Origin: Nocardioides sp. 1609
Lineage (GTDB): Bacteria > Actinomycetota > Actinomycetes > Propionibacteriales > Nocardioidaceae
Direction of reading: 5' to 3'
Length of the DNA: 64,000 bases
Assembly: GCF_004522105.1 (NCBI RefSeq)
Contig: NZ_SPUJ01000005.1
Span: 1-64,000 of the forward strand
In this document: positions 1 to 8,968 of the stretch, in pieces
Numbering within the stretch: position 1 is the stretch's first letter
Layout: every line of letters starts with the position of its first letter
Program-made: the position numbers and the translations under genes
Notes under the pieces: generated by a model
What the model was told of the DNA's origin: nothing
The model's input: the letters and a program-made list of their open reading frames with translations, nothing else
Database searches by the model: none

Positions 1-1
1 G

Positions 2-115
2 GCGTCGTCCGGTGGCGCCCCCACGAGCGGCCCGAAGCCGGGCGCCCGTCCCGGCCCCAAGCCCGGTCCGAAGGCCCCGGCCCCCGCGGCCGAGCCGGTC
101 GTCGAGACCCCGGGG
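2..115 (+). other. Partial Ala/Pro/Gly/Lys-rich reading frame at window edge
   Basis: Frame 2 of the plus strand encodes a low-complexity stretch dominated by Pro, Gly, Lys and Ala, ending in a short Pro-Val-Val-Glu-Thr-Pro run before the sequence dissolves into poly-C. This looks like an N-terminal or linker segment of a real protein. Actinobacterial DUF349 proteins, which can lie near the glu transporter and miaB, carry similar leaders, but no DUF349 domain is visible. Neither start nor stop is in the window, so identity is only a guess. Confidence 0.25.
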
Positions 116-220
116 GCCCCCCCCCGCCCCCCCCCCCCCCCCCCCCCGGCCGGGGCCCCCCCCCCCCCCCCCCCCCGCGGGGGGGGGGCGGGGGCCCCCC
201 CCGCCCCCCCCCGCGACCGT
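110..220. repeat. C/G homopolymer-like tract, possible assembly artefact
   Basis: About 110 bases consist almost entirely of C and G runs, with individual C runs over ten bases. No codon structure is credible here. The tract lies just downstream of gluB, where the permease gene gluC is normally found. It resembles a consensus failure or a bad join more than genomic sequence. Confidence 0.6.
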
Positions 221-221
221 C

Positions 222-255
222 AGGGGATCGGGACGATCAGGGGATCGGGACGATC
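222..255. repeat. Two tandem copies of a 17-bp unit
   Basis: The unit AGGGGATCGGGACGATC occurs twice in a row. The second copy runs into the gluB stop codon. It could be part of a degenerate terminator region or a by-product of the faulty tract beside it. Confidence 0.6.
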
Positions 256-1138
256 AGGAGCAGGCTTCGGCCTCGGGCAGGGTCGGGGCCTCGCTGCCCT
301 CGACCTGACCCGCGGTCTCCTCCCACGCCTCGTTGTAGCGGTCCTCGTTCTCCTTCAGCGTCTCGTTGATGAACTCGCAGAACTCCACGTCACCCTTGGC
401 GATCCCGATGCCGTAGGGCTCCTCGGTGAACTGCTCGCCCACCAGCTTGAACTCGCCGTCGGACTCGCTGACGAACCCGGCGAGGATCACGTTGTCGGTC
501 GTCACCACGTCGACCTGGCCGTTGGCCAGCGCGTCGGCGCACTTGTCGTAGATGTCGAAGAGCACCAGCTGGTCGGGGCTCGCGAGGTACTCCTCGATGT
601 TGACGGCAGGCGTCGATCCCGTGACCGAGCAGACCTTGTCGTCGGGGTTCTCCGCGATGTCCTCCGGGCCCTCGTAGGCGTCGTTGTCGGCGAGGGTCAT
701 GATCATCTGGCCGGCCTCGTAGTACGGGCCGGCGAAGGTGATCCGCTGCTTGCGCTCGTCGTTGATGGTGTAGGTCGCCACCACCATGTCGACGGCGCCG
801 TCCTCGATGACCTGCTCCCGGATGTCCGAGGTGGCCTCGGACCACTCGATGTCACCCTCGCTGATCCCCAGCGCGCCGGCGATGATCTTGGCGACCTCGA
901 CGTCGAAGCCCTCGGGCTCGTCCTCCAGGTTCAGCAGGCCGAACCCGGGCTGGTCGAACTTGGTGCCCACCTTGATCGTGCCGGCGTCGGCGATCTCGGC
1001 CATCGTCGTCCCCGCCTCGAACTCGGCGTCCTCCACGACCTCGGCGTCACCGCCCTCGTCGTCACCGCCGCCGCAGGCCACGAGGCTCATGGACAGCAGG
1101 ATGGCCGCTCCGGCCGCTTTGATCCTGGTCGATCGCAT
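254..1138 (-). CDS. gluB: Glutamate ABC transporter substrate-binding lipoprotein
   Basis: A 294-residue extracytoplasmic solute-binding protein of the polar amino-acid family (SBP_bac_3). The N-terminus has a basic start, a hydrophobic run and a lipobox ending at Cys22, followed by a Gly/Asp-rich linker, so the mature protein should be a membrane-anchored lipoprotein. The body carries a typical [14 protein letters not shown] opening and an acidic ligand-binding domain. It lies 12 nt downstream of gluA in the same operon, matching the actinobacterial glutamate uptake system. The expected permease genes gluC and gluD are not visible because the sequence degenerates immediately after the stop codon. 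Confidence 0.93.
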   Translation of the reverse strand: MRSTRIKAAGAAILLSMSLVACGGGDDEGGDAEVVEDAEFEAGTTMAEIADAGTIKVGTKFDQPGFGLLNLEDEPEGFDVEVAKIIAGALGISEGDIEWSEATSDIREQVIEDGAVDMVVATYTINDERKQRITFAGPYYEAGQMIMTLADNDAYEGPEDIAENPDDKVCSVTGSTPAVNIEEYLASPDQLVLFDIYDKCADALANGQVDVVTTDNVILAGFVSESDGEFKLVGEQFTEEPYGIGIAKGDVEFCEFINETLKENEDRYNEAWEETAGQVEGSEAPTLPEAEACS

Positions 1139-1150
1139 CTTCGTTCTCCT

Positions 1151-1936
<786 letters not shown>

Positions 1937-2110
1937 GGGGCGGACCCTAGTAGCACCCGGTCCCGGGGGGCTACGAGCGACACCCGAGTGAGTCCCGACC
2001 GTGACCCGATCGGGCCAGGGGAGCCGGGCCGTCCGAGGTGCCGCGGCGGTGTCCCCGGGGCGGGCGCTGATTCCGGGCGCGGGTCGCGGCGCCGTACGCT
2101 GGACGGCGTC

Positions 2111-3583
2111 ATGCGCACCTATGAGGTCCGCACCTACGGGTGCCAGATGAACGTCCACGACTCCGAGCGGCTCACCGGCCTGCTGGAGGACGCGGGCTAC
2201 GCCGCGGCGCCCACGGGCGAGCAGGCCGACGTCGTCGTCTTCAACACCTGCGCGGTCCGCGAGAACGCCGACAACAAGCTCTACGGCAACCTGTCGCACC
2301 TCGCGCCGGTGAAGGCCGCGAACCCGTCGATGCAGATCGCGGTCGGCGGCTGCCTGGCGCAGAAGGACCGCGCGACGATCACGCAGAAGGCGCCGTACGT
2401 CGACGTCGTGTTCGGCACCCACAACATCGGGTCGCTGCCGGTGCTGCTCGAGCGGGCGCGGGTGGCCGAGGAGGCGCAGGTGGAGATCCTCGAGTCGCTC
2501 GAGGTCTTCCCCTCGACGCTGCCGACCAAGCGCGACTCGGCGTACGCCGCCTGGGTGTCGGTGTCGGTCGGCTGCAACAACACCTGCACGTTCTGCATCG
2601 TCCCCGCGCTGCGCGGCAAGGAGAAGGACCGCCGCCCCGGCGACGTCCTCGCCGAGATCGAGGCGCTCGTCGCCGACGGCGTCTCCGAGATCACCCTGCT
2701 CGGGCAGAACGTGAACGCCTACGGCGTCGAGTTCGGCGATCGCCAGGCCTTCTCCAAGCTGCTCCGCTCGTGCGGCTCCATCGACGGGCTCGAGCGGGTG
2801 CGCTTCACCTCGCCGCACCCCGCGGAGTTCACCGACGACGTCATCGAGGCGATGGCCGAGACCCCCAACGTGATGCCGCAGCTGCACATGCCCCTCCAGT
2901 CGGGCTCCGACCGGCTGCTGCGGATGATGCGTCGCTCCTACCGGCGCGAGAGGTTCCTCGGCATCATCGAGCGGGTCCGCGCCGCGATGCCCGAGGCCGC
3001 GATCACCACCGACATCATCGTCGGCTTCCCCGGCGAGACCGAGGACGACCACCTCGCCACCATGGACGTCGTCCGCGAGGCCCGCTTCGCCGGCGCCTTC
3101 ACCTTCCAGTACTCCAAGCGACCCGGCACGCCGGCCGCGACGATGCCCGACCAGGTGCCGGCCGACGTCCTGCGCGACCGCTACGACCGGCTCGTCACGC
3201 TCGTCAACGACGTCGCCTGGACCGAGAACAAGGCGCTCGTCGGCCGCACCGTCGAGCTGATGGTCTCCGAGGGAGAGGGTCGCAAGGACGCCGCCACCCG
3301 GCGTCTCTCGGGCCGGGGGCCCGACAACCGGCTCGTGCACTTCGTGGCCCCGGACGCGACGGTGGGCCCGGTCCGACCGGGCGACCGCGCGGTCGTCGAG
3401 GTCACCTACGCCGCGCCGCACCACCTCGTCGCCGACCGCGTCCTGGCGGTGCGTCGCACCCGCTCCGGCGACGCCTGGGAGGCCCGGACGACGGCGCCCG
3501 CGCCGGCCGGCGTCACGCTCGGCATGCCGGGCGTCGGCGTCCCCGCACCGTTGCCGGTCGCGTCCGGTCCCGCCTGCGGCTGA
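2111..3583 (+). CDS. miaB: tRNA-2-methylthio-N6-dimethylallyladenosine synthase MiaB
   Basis: A 490-residue radical-SAM methylthiotransferase that adds a methylthio group to i6A37 of tRNAs, acting after MiaA (encoded at 6003). The N-terminal UPF0004 domain supplies cluster cysteines C11, C47 and C81. The radical-SAM CxxxCxxC motif is C155-C159-C162. A C-terminal TRAM-like region follows at roughly 370-435. The ATG at 2111 begins the conserved [14 protein letters not shown] opening; the frame is open upstream but that part has no homology features. It is divergent from gluA. Confidence 0.97.
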   Translation: MRTYEVRTYGCQMNVHDSERLTGLLEDAGYAAAPTGEQADVVVFNTCAVRENADNKLYGNLSHLAPVKAANPSMQIAVGGCLAQKDRATITQKAPYVDVVFGTHNIGSLPVLLERARVAEEAQVEILESLEVFPSTLPTKRDSAYAAWVSVSVGCNNTCTFCIVPALRGKEKDRRPGDVLAEIEALVADGVSEITLLGQNVNAYGVEFGDRQAFSKLLRSCGSIDGLERVRFTSPHPAEFTDDVIEAMAETPNVMPQLHMPLQSGSDRLLRMMRRSYRRERFLGIIERVRAAMPEAAITTDIIVGFPGETEDDHLATMDVVREARFAGAFTFQYSKRPGTPAATMPDQVPADVLRDRYDRLVTLVNDVAWTENKALVGRTVELMVSEGEGRKDAATRRLSGRGPDNRLVHFVAPDATVGPVRPGDRAVVEVTYAAPHHLVADRVLAVRRTRSGDAWEARTTAPAPAGVTLGMPGVGVPAPLPVASGPACG

Positions 3584-3671
3584 GTGACCGCCGCCGCCTG
3601 TGGAGGGGCGGCTGCGCCGATCGTGCCGGCCCCGGCAGGCCCGCCCGGCGTCCGAGGTCGACCGCGGTCGC

Positions 3672-4409
3672 TCAGCCGGCGGGCAGCCGCGTCACGTCGA
3701 GCGCGGTCTCGACGGCCGCGCCGCCGGCGTTCCGCTCGACCCAGTAGGCGCCGGCCCGGTCGCGCTCGGCGAGGGCCTCGACCATCTCCGTGCCGCGGTA
3801 GAGCAGCCCGACGCCGTCGTCGGTGGCGTAGCCCGCGGGGAGGGTCTGGTCGGCGATCAGGCGGTGGTAGAGCGGGCGGCGCTGGTCCTCGGAGTCGTAG
3901 TGGACGCCGTTGGAGTAGGGCAGGAAGCCCAGGCCGTTCGTGATCGGGCGCAGGTCGGGTCCGAACGAGTCGGTGGTGCCGCCGACGTGCCAGCACAGCG
4001 AGCCCGCCGAGACGCCGGTGAGGACGACGCCCGCCTGCCATGCCTCGCGCATGGCCTCGCCGACGCCGTGCAGCTCCCACATCGCGAGGAGCCCCGCGAC
4101 GCTGCCGCCGAAGACCCAGATCACGTCCTGGGCGAGGAGGTGCTCGCGGATGTCGGGCACGTTAGGCATCGTGAACAGCCGCAGGTGCGACGGCGCGAAG
4201 CCCGCCTCGATCGCCATGTCGTAGAAGCCGGCCGTCAACGACGCCGCGTCGCCCGACGCGGTCCCGACGAAGCAGACGCGGGGGGCGCGGCCGGTGACGC
4301 CGGCCAGCTCGACGGCGTGGTGGGTCAGCGGGCCCACCGACCAGTGCGAGCGGACGCCGCCGACCACGCCGCCCGAGGTCGCGAGGATCGTGGGCTGCTC
4401 GGCGGCCAT
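3672..4409 (-). CDS. Peptidase E-like serine peptidase (family S51)
   Basis: A 245-residue cytosolic protein of the aspartyl dipeptidase/cyanophycinase-like family S51. The nucleophile is Ser134 in the [10 protein letters not shown] motif, with a candidate catalytic His170 in NGVHYDSE. The N-terminal ATSGG strand and the [10 protein letters not shown] segment are also typical. The family cleaves N-terminal Asp-Xaa dipeptides or related substrates; which one is used here is unknown. It is the last gene of a minus-strand chain starting at 5938. Confidence 0.85.
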   Translation of the reverse strand: MAAEQPTILATSGGVVGGVRSHWSVGPLTHHAVELAGVTGRAPRVCFVGTASGDAASLTAGFYDMAIEAGFAPSHLRLFTMPNVPDIREHLLAQDVIWVFGGSVAGLLAMWELHGVGEAMREAWQAGVVLTGVSAGSLCWHVGGTTDSFGPDLRPITNGLGFLPYSNGVHYDSEDQRRPLYHRLIADQTLPAGYATDDGVGLLYRGTEMVEALAERDRAGAYWVERNAGGAAVETALDVTRLPAG

Positions 4410-4417
4410 CGTCGTCC

Positions 4418-4684
4418 CTAGCCGCGCGGGTCGGTCGAGGAGTAGCCGGCGACCGGCGGGATCGGCGGGTCGGGATTGGTCTCCGGCCCGCCGGCGGACT
4501 GCTCGGGCGGGACGTCGTCGTCCGGGTCGCGCCGGTCGGGGCCGACGTCGCGGGTGCCGGTCGTGCCGTGCTGGCCCGGGCCGGTGGGTCCCTCGCGCTC
4601 GCTGCTGACGCCCATCGACCCTGCGGTGTCCTGGTCGGACTCAGTCGGGTCGTAGTCGTCGCCCGGCGTGCCGTCGTCGCTCAT
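4418..4684 (-). CDS. Small acidic hypothetical protein
   Basis: An 88-residue, highly acidic and Gly/Pro/Thr-rich protein without membrane segments or recognised domain, probably intrinsically disordered. Its ATG overlaps the stop codon of the upstream gene by 4 nt, so translation is likely coupled. Peptidase E starts 8 nt after its stop. I do not recognise a function. Confidence 0.7.
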   Translation of the reverse strand: MSDDGTPGDDYDPTESDQDTAGSMGVSSEREGPTGPGQHGTTGTRDVGPDRRDPDDDVPPEQSAGGPETNPDPPIPPVAGYSSTDPRG

Positions 4685-4956
4685 ACCGGCGACTCCTCGG
4701 TGGGCTCGACGTCGCCGTCGCCGCTGCCGTCGCCCCTGGTCGCCTGGGTCGAGGTGTCCTCGCCCTCGCGCATCTCGTCGGGCAGCACGTCCTCGACGGC
4801 GGGGTTGTCGTCGGGGCCGAGGTCGCGGGCGACGGGGTCGCCGTCGGACGCCTCGCCGTCGACGCCGTCACCGTGGGCGACGGCGTCAGCACCACCGGGG
4901 TTGGGCTCGCCGGGCTCGATCTGCGGGTCCGGCTGGGGTCCGAGGTCCTCGGTCAT
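4681..4956 (-). CDS. Small acidic disordered hypothetical protein
   Basis: A 91-residue Asp/Glu/Gly/Pro-rich protein, similar in style to its downstream neighbour, which it overlaps by 4 nt. A perfect AGGAGG lies 4 nt before the ATG at 4956, which supports it as a translated gene. No domain or membrane segment is visible. The 5' leader contains the 11-bp tandem repeats at 4968-5022. Confidence 0.7.
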   Translation of the reverse strand: MTEDLGPQPDPQIEPGEPNPGGADAVAHGDGVDGEASDGDPVARDLGPDDNPAVEDVLPDEMREGEDTSTQATRGDGSGDGDVEPTEESPV

Positions 4957-4967
4957 GACGCCTCCTG

Positions 4968-5022
4968 GCGGTGGTGGTGCGGTGGTGGTGCGGTGGTGGT
5001 GCGGTGGTGGTGCGGTGGTGGT
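4968..5022. repeat. Five perfect 11-bp tandem repeats
   Basis: The unit GCGGTGGTGGT is repeated five times without variation in the 87-bp gap between the Nudix gene stop and the next start codon. On the coding (minus) strand it becomes an A/C-rich run just upstream of a strong Shine-Dalgarno. The number of copies may vary between strains and could affect expression of the downstream pair. Confidence 0.9.
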
Positions 5023-5043
5023 GCGGGGGTCGGGACCGGACGG

Positions 5044-5577
5044 TCAGAACCCGAAGGTCGTGTAGCTCTCGATCGTGCCGTCGTGCAGACCCGCGAGCAC
5101 CACCCGTTCGTGCGGGACGACCGGCTGCGGGAGGTCGTCGAGCGCGTCGAGCGGGCACCAGCGCAGCGCGGCGCACTTGGCGGGCTCCACGATGCGTGGC
5201 TCGCCGCTCCACGAGCGGGCGGTGAAGAAGAAGTCGATGCGTTCGTCGATCGGCAGGTCGTGGCGGGTGCGGTGCATCGCGGTGACGAAGCGCAGGGCGA
5301 TGTCGGAGACGCCGATCTCCTCGGCGCTCTCGCGCCGCGCGGCGTCGTAGGCCGTCTCGCCGGCCTCGACGTGCCCGGCCGCCGCGGCGGCCCAGTGACC
5401 GTCCATGTAGCCGGTGCCCTGCCGCAGCTGCAGCAGCACCTCCGACGCGCCGTCGGGCGTGGCACCGTCGCGCAGCAGGAAGACGTACGCCGCCGGCACG
5501 ACCACGAAGCGGCCGTGGGCCGGGGTGTCGGCGCCGGCTACCTCTGGGGTGGCTGCTGGGGTGACTGCTGGTGTCAC
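5044..5577 (-). CDS. Nudix hydrolase
   Basis: A 177-residue Nudix protein. The complete Nudix box spans Gly68-Val90 (GHVEAGETAYDAARRESAEEIGV pattern shortened: G-x5-E-x7-RE-x2-EE-x-G-V), so it should be catalytically active and hydrolyse a nucleoside diphosphate linked to another moiety. The ~20-residue Ala/Thr/Pro-rich N-terminus is low complexity. The GTG at 5577 overlaps the stop of the upstream small gene (GTGA). Substrate cannot be told from sequence. Confidence 0.88.
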   Translation of the reverse strand: MTPAVTPAATPEVAGADTPAHGRFVVVPAAYVFLLRDGATPDGASEVLLQLRQGTGYMDGHWAAAAAGHVEAGETAYDAARRESAEEIGVSDIALRFVTAMHRTRHDLPIDERIDFFFTARSWSGEPRIVEPAKCAALRWCPLDALDDLPQPVVPHERVVLAGLHDGTIESYTTFGF

Positions 5578-5738
5578 TGGGACGGCTGGTCCAGGGAGGT
5601 CTCGGCGTTCTCCTCCTGCGCGGCCTCGGCCGCCTGGTCACCGTCGGCGCCGCCCGGCGCCTCGCTGGCGTGCTCGCCCGGGGGCGGCTCGGTGACGTCG
5701 AAGGCCTCGTTGGACTCCTCGGGGACCGGGGCCGTCAC
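5574..5738 (-). CDS. Small acidic protein linked to Nudix gene
   Basis: A 54-residue Glu/Ala/Pro-rich reading frame from a GTG at 5738 to a stop at 5574. Both ends overlap their neighbours in GTGA form: its start overlaps the stop of the antitoxin-like gene, and its stop overlaps the start of the Nudix gene. This stacking is the main evidence that it is translated. No domain is recognised. Confidence 0.6.
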   Translation of the reverse strand: MTAPVPEESNEAFDVTEPPPGEHASEAPGGADGDQAAEAAQEENAETSLDQPSQ

Positions 5739-5938
5739 CGGAGGTCGTCGTTCTTGCCGTCGAGCCCGTCGAGGGCGTCGAGGGCCTTGTCGGTGCCGGT
5801 CTCGATCTTGTCGTGGAACTTGCCGCCGGTCTTGCTGTCGGCGAGGCCGGCGGCCTTGTCGATGCCGGACTCGATCTTGTCGCCGTGGTCGTCGACGGCA
5901 CCGGTGAGCTTGTTCTTCGCGTCGTCCAGGAAACCCAT
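5735..5938 (-). CDS. MT0933/Rv0909-like antitoxin family protein
   Basis: A 67-residue hydrophilic helical protein starting MGFLDDAKNKLTGAV, with repeated Asp-Lys-Ala/Asp-Lys-Ile patterns, as in the MT0933-like antitoxin family (PF14013) of actinobacteria. An AGGGAGG-type ribosome site precedes the ATG at 5938. It is the first gene of the overlapping chain that runs down to peptidase E and is divergent from miaA. No toxin gene is next to it; the downstream partner is a 54-residue acidic protein. Family members without toxins are common, so an antitoxin role is unproven. Confidence 0.75.
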   Translation of the reverse strand: MGFLDDAKNKLTGAVDDHGDKIESGIDKAAGLADSKTGGKFHDKIETGTDKALDALDGLDGKNDDLR

Positions 5939-6002
5939 GACACCCTCCCTGCTGAGCTGGGTCGGCCCCCGAGTCGGGCCGCGTGGTTGTCAGACTAGCC
6001 AC

Positions 6003-6947
6003 ATGTCCGAGCCTCTCGCCCCGCCCGTCGTGGCGGTGATCGGTCCGACGGCCTCGGGCAAGACGGGCCTGTCGCTCGACCTCGCCGAGCGGCTCGGCGG
6101 GGAGGTCGTCAACACCGACGCGATGCAGGTCTACCGCGGCATGGACATCGGCACGGCCAAGCTGCCGCCGGCCGAACGGCGGGGCATCCCGCACCACCTG
6201 CTCGACACCCAGAGCGTGCGGGACGTGGCGACCGTCGCGCAGTTCCAGGCGTGGGCCAGGGCGGCGATCCGCGACATCCGCGCCCGCGGTGCCGCGCCCG
6301 TGCTGGTCGGCGGCTCGGCGCTCTACACCCGCGCGATCCTCGACCGCTTCGAGTTCCCCGGCACCGACGTCGGCGTCCGGGCGCGTTGGGAGGCCGAGCT
6401 GGACGCCGTCGGCCCGGCCGCGCTGCACGCCCGGCTCGCCGCGACCGACCCCGCGGCCGCCGCGAGCATCCCCGCCGACAACGGGCGGCGCGTCGTGCGG
6501 GCGCTGGAGGTCGGTGAGATCACCGGCCGTTCGTACACCGCGAGCCTGCCCGAGCTGGTCCACGTCGACCCGCGGACCGTGCAGGTGGGCATCGAGATCG
6601 ACCGGCCGACGCTCGACGCCCGGATCGAGCGGCGGGTCGCGCAGATGTACGACGGAGGCCTGGTCGACGAGGTGGCCCGGCTCCTGTGCGAGGGGCTTGC
6701 GGAGGGGCGGACCGCGTCGCGGGCGATCGGCTACCAGCAGGCGGCCGCCCACCTCGCCGGCGAGCTGTCCCTGGCCGAGGCGCGCGAGCGCACCGTCGTA
6801 GCGACCCGACAGTTCGCGCGGCGCCAGCTGTCCTGGTGGCGCAAGGACCCGCGGATCGTGTGGGTGCCCCACGACGCCGACGACCGCGTCGAGCGGGCGC
6901 TCGCCGCGGTGCGGGCCGTCGAGACCAGGGTCACGACGGATCGCTGA
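6003..6947 (+). CDS. miaA: tRNA dimethylallyltransferase MiaA
   Basis: A 314-residue prenyltransferase that places a dimethylallyl group on A37 of tRNAs reading UNN codons, the substrate for MiaB. The P-loop GPTASGKT is at about 14-21, followed by the conserved DAMQVYRGMDIGTAK and the C-terminal TRQFARRQLSWWRKD tRNA-binding segment. The ATG at 6003 gives the standard length; the open frame upstream lacks conserved features. In related genomes dapF follows closely, but here about 9.4 kb of other genes intervene. Confidence 0.97.
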   Translation: MSEPLAPPVVAVIGPTASGKTGLSLDLAERLGGEVVNTDAMQVYRGMDIGTAKLPPAERRGIPHHLLDTQSVRDVATVAQFQAWARAAIRDIRARGAAPVLVGGSALYTRAILDRFEFPGTDVGVRARWEAELDAVGPAALHARLAATDPAAAASIPADNGRRVVRALEVGEITGRSYTASLPELVHVDPRTVQVGIEIDRPTLDARIERRVAQMYDGGLVDEVARLLCEGLAEGRTASRAIGYQQAAAHLAGELSLAEARERTVVATRQFARRQLSWWRKDPRIVWVPHDADDRVERALAAVRAVETRVTTDR

Positions 6948-6949
6948 CG

Positions 6950-7014
6950 TCCGGGATCCGGATGGCAGTGACGGGGATACGGATGGCGAGTCGCCGGGAT
7001 CCCGGTCGCGACGT
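6950..7014. terminator. Imperfect hairpin between convergent genes
   Basis: GACGTCCGGGATCC near 6950 pairs with GGATCCCGG...GACGTC ending at about 7014, with bulges, and a perfect CCGGGATCCCGG core. It sits between the convergent miaA and Clp-N genes and could terminate both. A short direct repeat (GGATxCGGATGGC) lies in the loop. Confidence 0.45.
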
Positions 7015-7015
7015 C

Positions 7016-7690
7016 TCAGGTGCCCGTCAGGACCTCGCGCACCCGGGCCAGGCCGCCCCCGCGCTGGTCGAGCACCCGCGCGCCGATGCCGCGCCCCTCG
7101 CGGAGGATCCCGCGCAGGAGGTCGGCCGGGGTCACGAGGTCGTGCCCGAGCGCGGTCGCCTCGGCTGCGGCGAGGTCGACGGTCTTGCGGGCGCGGGCGG
7201 TGAGCAGCGGCGCCCGCGCCACCTCGACCTCGCCGCGACCGACCATCGCGAGCAGGGTCTCCGCGGCGTCGTCGGGCGTCACGCCGAGCCTCGTGGCGAG
7301 GTCGTCGTCGAGACGGAGCACACCGAGCAGGACGTGCTCGGTGCCGACGTAGTGGTGTCGCAGCCCGCGTGCCTCCTCGCGCGCCCGCCCGAGCGCAGCG
7401 CGAGCTCCCGGGTCGAGGCCGTCGAGCTCGTCGACGTCGTGCGAGCGCCCGCCGCGTTGACGGTCGGCCTGCTGCGCGGCCTGCTTGGTGACGCCCATGG
7501 CGGCGCCGATGTCGGCCCAGGATGCGCCGTCGGCGCGTGCCCGCTCGACGTAGTGACCGACGAGGTCGTCGGCCGTGCGGTTCAGCTCCTCCGACCCGAG
7601 CACCGCGAGCGACAGTCGCCGCACCGGGTCCTCGCCGGGGGAGGCGGCGTCGATCTGGGCGACGAGCTGCTCGAGGGAGAAGTGGGCCAT
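7016..7690 (-). CDS. Clp N-terminal domain protein with helix-turn-helix
   Basis: A 224-residue protein with no AAA+ module. The first half contains a helix-turn-helix at about 56-74 (SWADIGAAMGVTKQAAQQ), as in many actinobacterial paired HTH/Clp-N proteins. The second half (about 95-220) has the two Clp-N repeats (HHYVGTEHVLLGVL and HDLVTPADLLRGIL) that in ClpA/ClpC bind adaptors or substrates. It may be a DNA-binding regulator with a Clp-N sensor. Two GTCAA-N7-TTGAC dyads lie directly upstream of its ATG, suggesting autoregulation. Confidence 0.85.
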   Translation of the reverse strand: MAHFSLEQLVAQIDAASPGEDPVRRLSLAVLGSEELNRTADDLVGHYVERARADGASWADIGAAMGVTKQAAQQADRQRGGRSHDVDELDGLDPGARAALGRAREEARGLRHHYVGTEHVLLGVLRLDDDLATRLGVTPDDAAETLLAMVGRGEVEVARAPLLTARARKTVDLAAAEATALGHDLVTPADLLRGILREGRGIGARVLDQRGGGLARVREVLTGT

Positions 7691-7692
7691 GC

Positions 7693-7737
7693 GTCAAGCA
7701 TCGCTTGACGATGCGATCACGTCAAGAGATGGTTGAC
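7693..7737. promoter_or_regulatory. Two GTCAA-N7-TTGAC operator-like dyads
   Basis: GTCAAGCATCGCTTGAC at 7693-7709 has 7-bp perfect arms. GTCAAGAGATGGTTGAC at 7721-7737 has 5-bp perfect arms. Both have the same half-site (GTCAA/TTGAC) and the same 17-bp extent, and their centres are 28 bp apart. They fill the 31-bp gap upstream of the HTH/Clp-N gene and reach into the end of the preceding gene. I infer operators for the HTH protein. Confidence 0.6.
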
Positions 7738-8255
7738 GCCTGCTGCTCGAGCCACCGGGCCAGGTCGCGAGGACGACGGAACAGCAGCACCTCCGGTCCG
7801 CCGCCATCGGCCAGCGCGGCCCGCATCCGGTCGCGCTTGCGCGCGAACGACTGCGCGTGCCAGACGAGGATCGAGTCGCGCGAGACGATCTTGCGCCATC
7901 GCTCCCGGTTGCCGTTGCAGACGACCTCCTGCCGCACGGCCCGCCGCACGGTGCGCCTGACCAGCCGGGAGAACGACAGCCAGCGCGGGTAGTCAAGGCC
8001 CACCACCAGGTCGGCCCGCCCCATCGCGACGTCGAGCCACGTGCTGTACGCCGAGTCGAGGATCCACCGCTCCCCGGCGCAGATGCCCACGAACAGCGCG
8101 CGCTGCTCGTCCTCGGGCAGGGCCACCCACCCGGGCTGCCAGGTGAGGTCGTCGACCGAGTGCCAGGGGATCCCGGTGACCTCCGAGAGCCGGGCCGCGG
8201 CCGTCGACTTGCCCGATCCGGTGACGCCGTAGAGGAGCACGCGCCGGTAGGTCAC
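7722..8255 (-). CDS. P-loop kinase (adenylate-kinase-like)
   Basis: A 177-residue small P-loop NTPase. The Walker A GVTGSGKST is at about 10-18, followed by WHSVDDLTWQPGW, a segment typical of the FlaR/AAA-17-like adenylate-kinase-related family of unknown substrate. The GTG at 8255 overlaps the stop of the upstream DHFR-like gene (GTGA), which argues for translational coupling; the longer open frame upstream is spurious. Its 3' end carries the second of the two dyads that precede the HTH/Clp-N gene. Confidence 0.8.
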   Translation of the reverse strand: MTYRRVLLYGVTGSGKSTAAARLSEVTGIPWHSVDDLTWQPGWVALPEDEQRALFVGICAGERWILDSAYSTWLDVAMGRADLVVGLDYPRWLSFSRLVRRTVRRAVRQEVVCNGNRERWRKIVSRDSILVWHAQSFARKRDRMRAALADGGGPEVLLFRRPRDLARWLEQQASTIS

Positions 8256-8866
8256 CGCCCCATCGTAGGAACGCGTCGGCGGACGACGTCGTAGGCCAGG
8301 TGCGTGGCGGTCGAGGAGACCCGGACGTCGGTCTGCAGGCGCTCGACCCGGCCGGCGCCGAACAGCGGTGTCCCGGCGCCCAGCACCACCGGCGCGAGGT
8401 GGAGCTGCAGCCGGTCGACGACGCCGGCGTCCAGGCAGCCGCGGACGACGGCGCCGCCGCCCATGACGACGACCGGACCGTCGCCGGCGACCGCCCGGGC
8501 CCGCTCGACGGCGGCGGCCGGGCCGTCGAGCACGAAGGTGAAGTCGTGGCTGTCGGCGAGCCGGACCGCGCTCGGCCGGCTGCTCGTCACCACGAAGAAC
8601 GGCGGCCGGGCGTCGCGGCCCGCGCCGTAGCCTAGGTCGTCGGTCCACCCACCCGGGCCGTCGACGACGTCGAAGAGGGTGCGGGGCATCACCACCGCGC
8701 CGGTCGCGGCGCCGAGGTCGAGCGCGGCCCGGTCGACCGGGTCGTCGGAGAAGGCCCAGGCGTGCAGGACGTCGGCGTCGCGGCCGAGGCCGTGCTCGGC
8801 GTCCGGTTCGGGGCCGGTGACGTAGCCGTCGAGCGAGATCGAGATGTCGACGATGACGGTGGCCAC
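8252..8866 (-). CDS. Dihydrofolate reductase family protein (RibD C-terminal type)
   Basis: A 204-residue protein with the RibD-C/DHFR-like Rossmann fold: an N-terminal SISLDGYVTGP strand-loop, and MGGGAVVRGCLDAGVVDRLQLHLAPVVLGAGTPLF in the second half, where NADPH binds in family members. Such stand-alone proteins are usually NADPH reductases of unknown substrate. It is coupled to the downstream kinase gene. A second, divergent family member lies at 9889. Confidence 0.85.
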   Translation of the reverse strand: MATVIVDISISLDGYVTGPEPDAEHGLGRDADVLHAWAFSDDPVDRAALDLGAATGAVVMPRTLFDVVDGPGGWTDDLGYGAGRDARPPFFVVTSSRPSAVRLADSHDFTFVLDGPAAAVERARAVAGDGPVVVMGGGAVVRGCLDAGVVDRLQLHLAPVVLGAGTPLFGAGRVERLQTDVRVSSTATHLAYDVVRRRVPTMGR

Positions 8867-8968
8867 GAGGAGGTCGACCCGTCACCGGCGTCGGACTCAT
8901 CGGCGAGCGCCCTGGGCAGGGCAAGAACGGTCGGGCGCCCGCGGCGCGCGCCGTCCAGACTGGTCCGC

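Noticed and set aside
12..308. Plus-strand open frame through the C/G tract
   Set aside because: It is a by-product of homopolymer runs and crosses into the antisense of gluB.
1937..3424. Long upstream extension of gluA
   Set aside because: It is antisense to miaB; the ABC ATPase starts at 1936 or 1891.
4968..5022. CRISPR-like array
   Set aside because: The 11-bp units are directly adjacent without spacers, so this is a simple tandem repeat.
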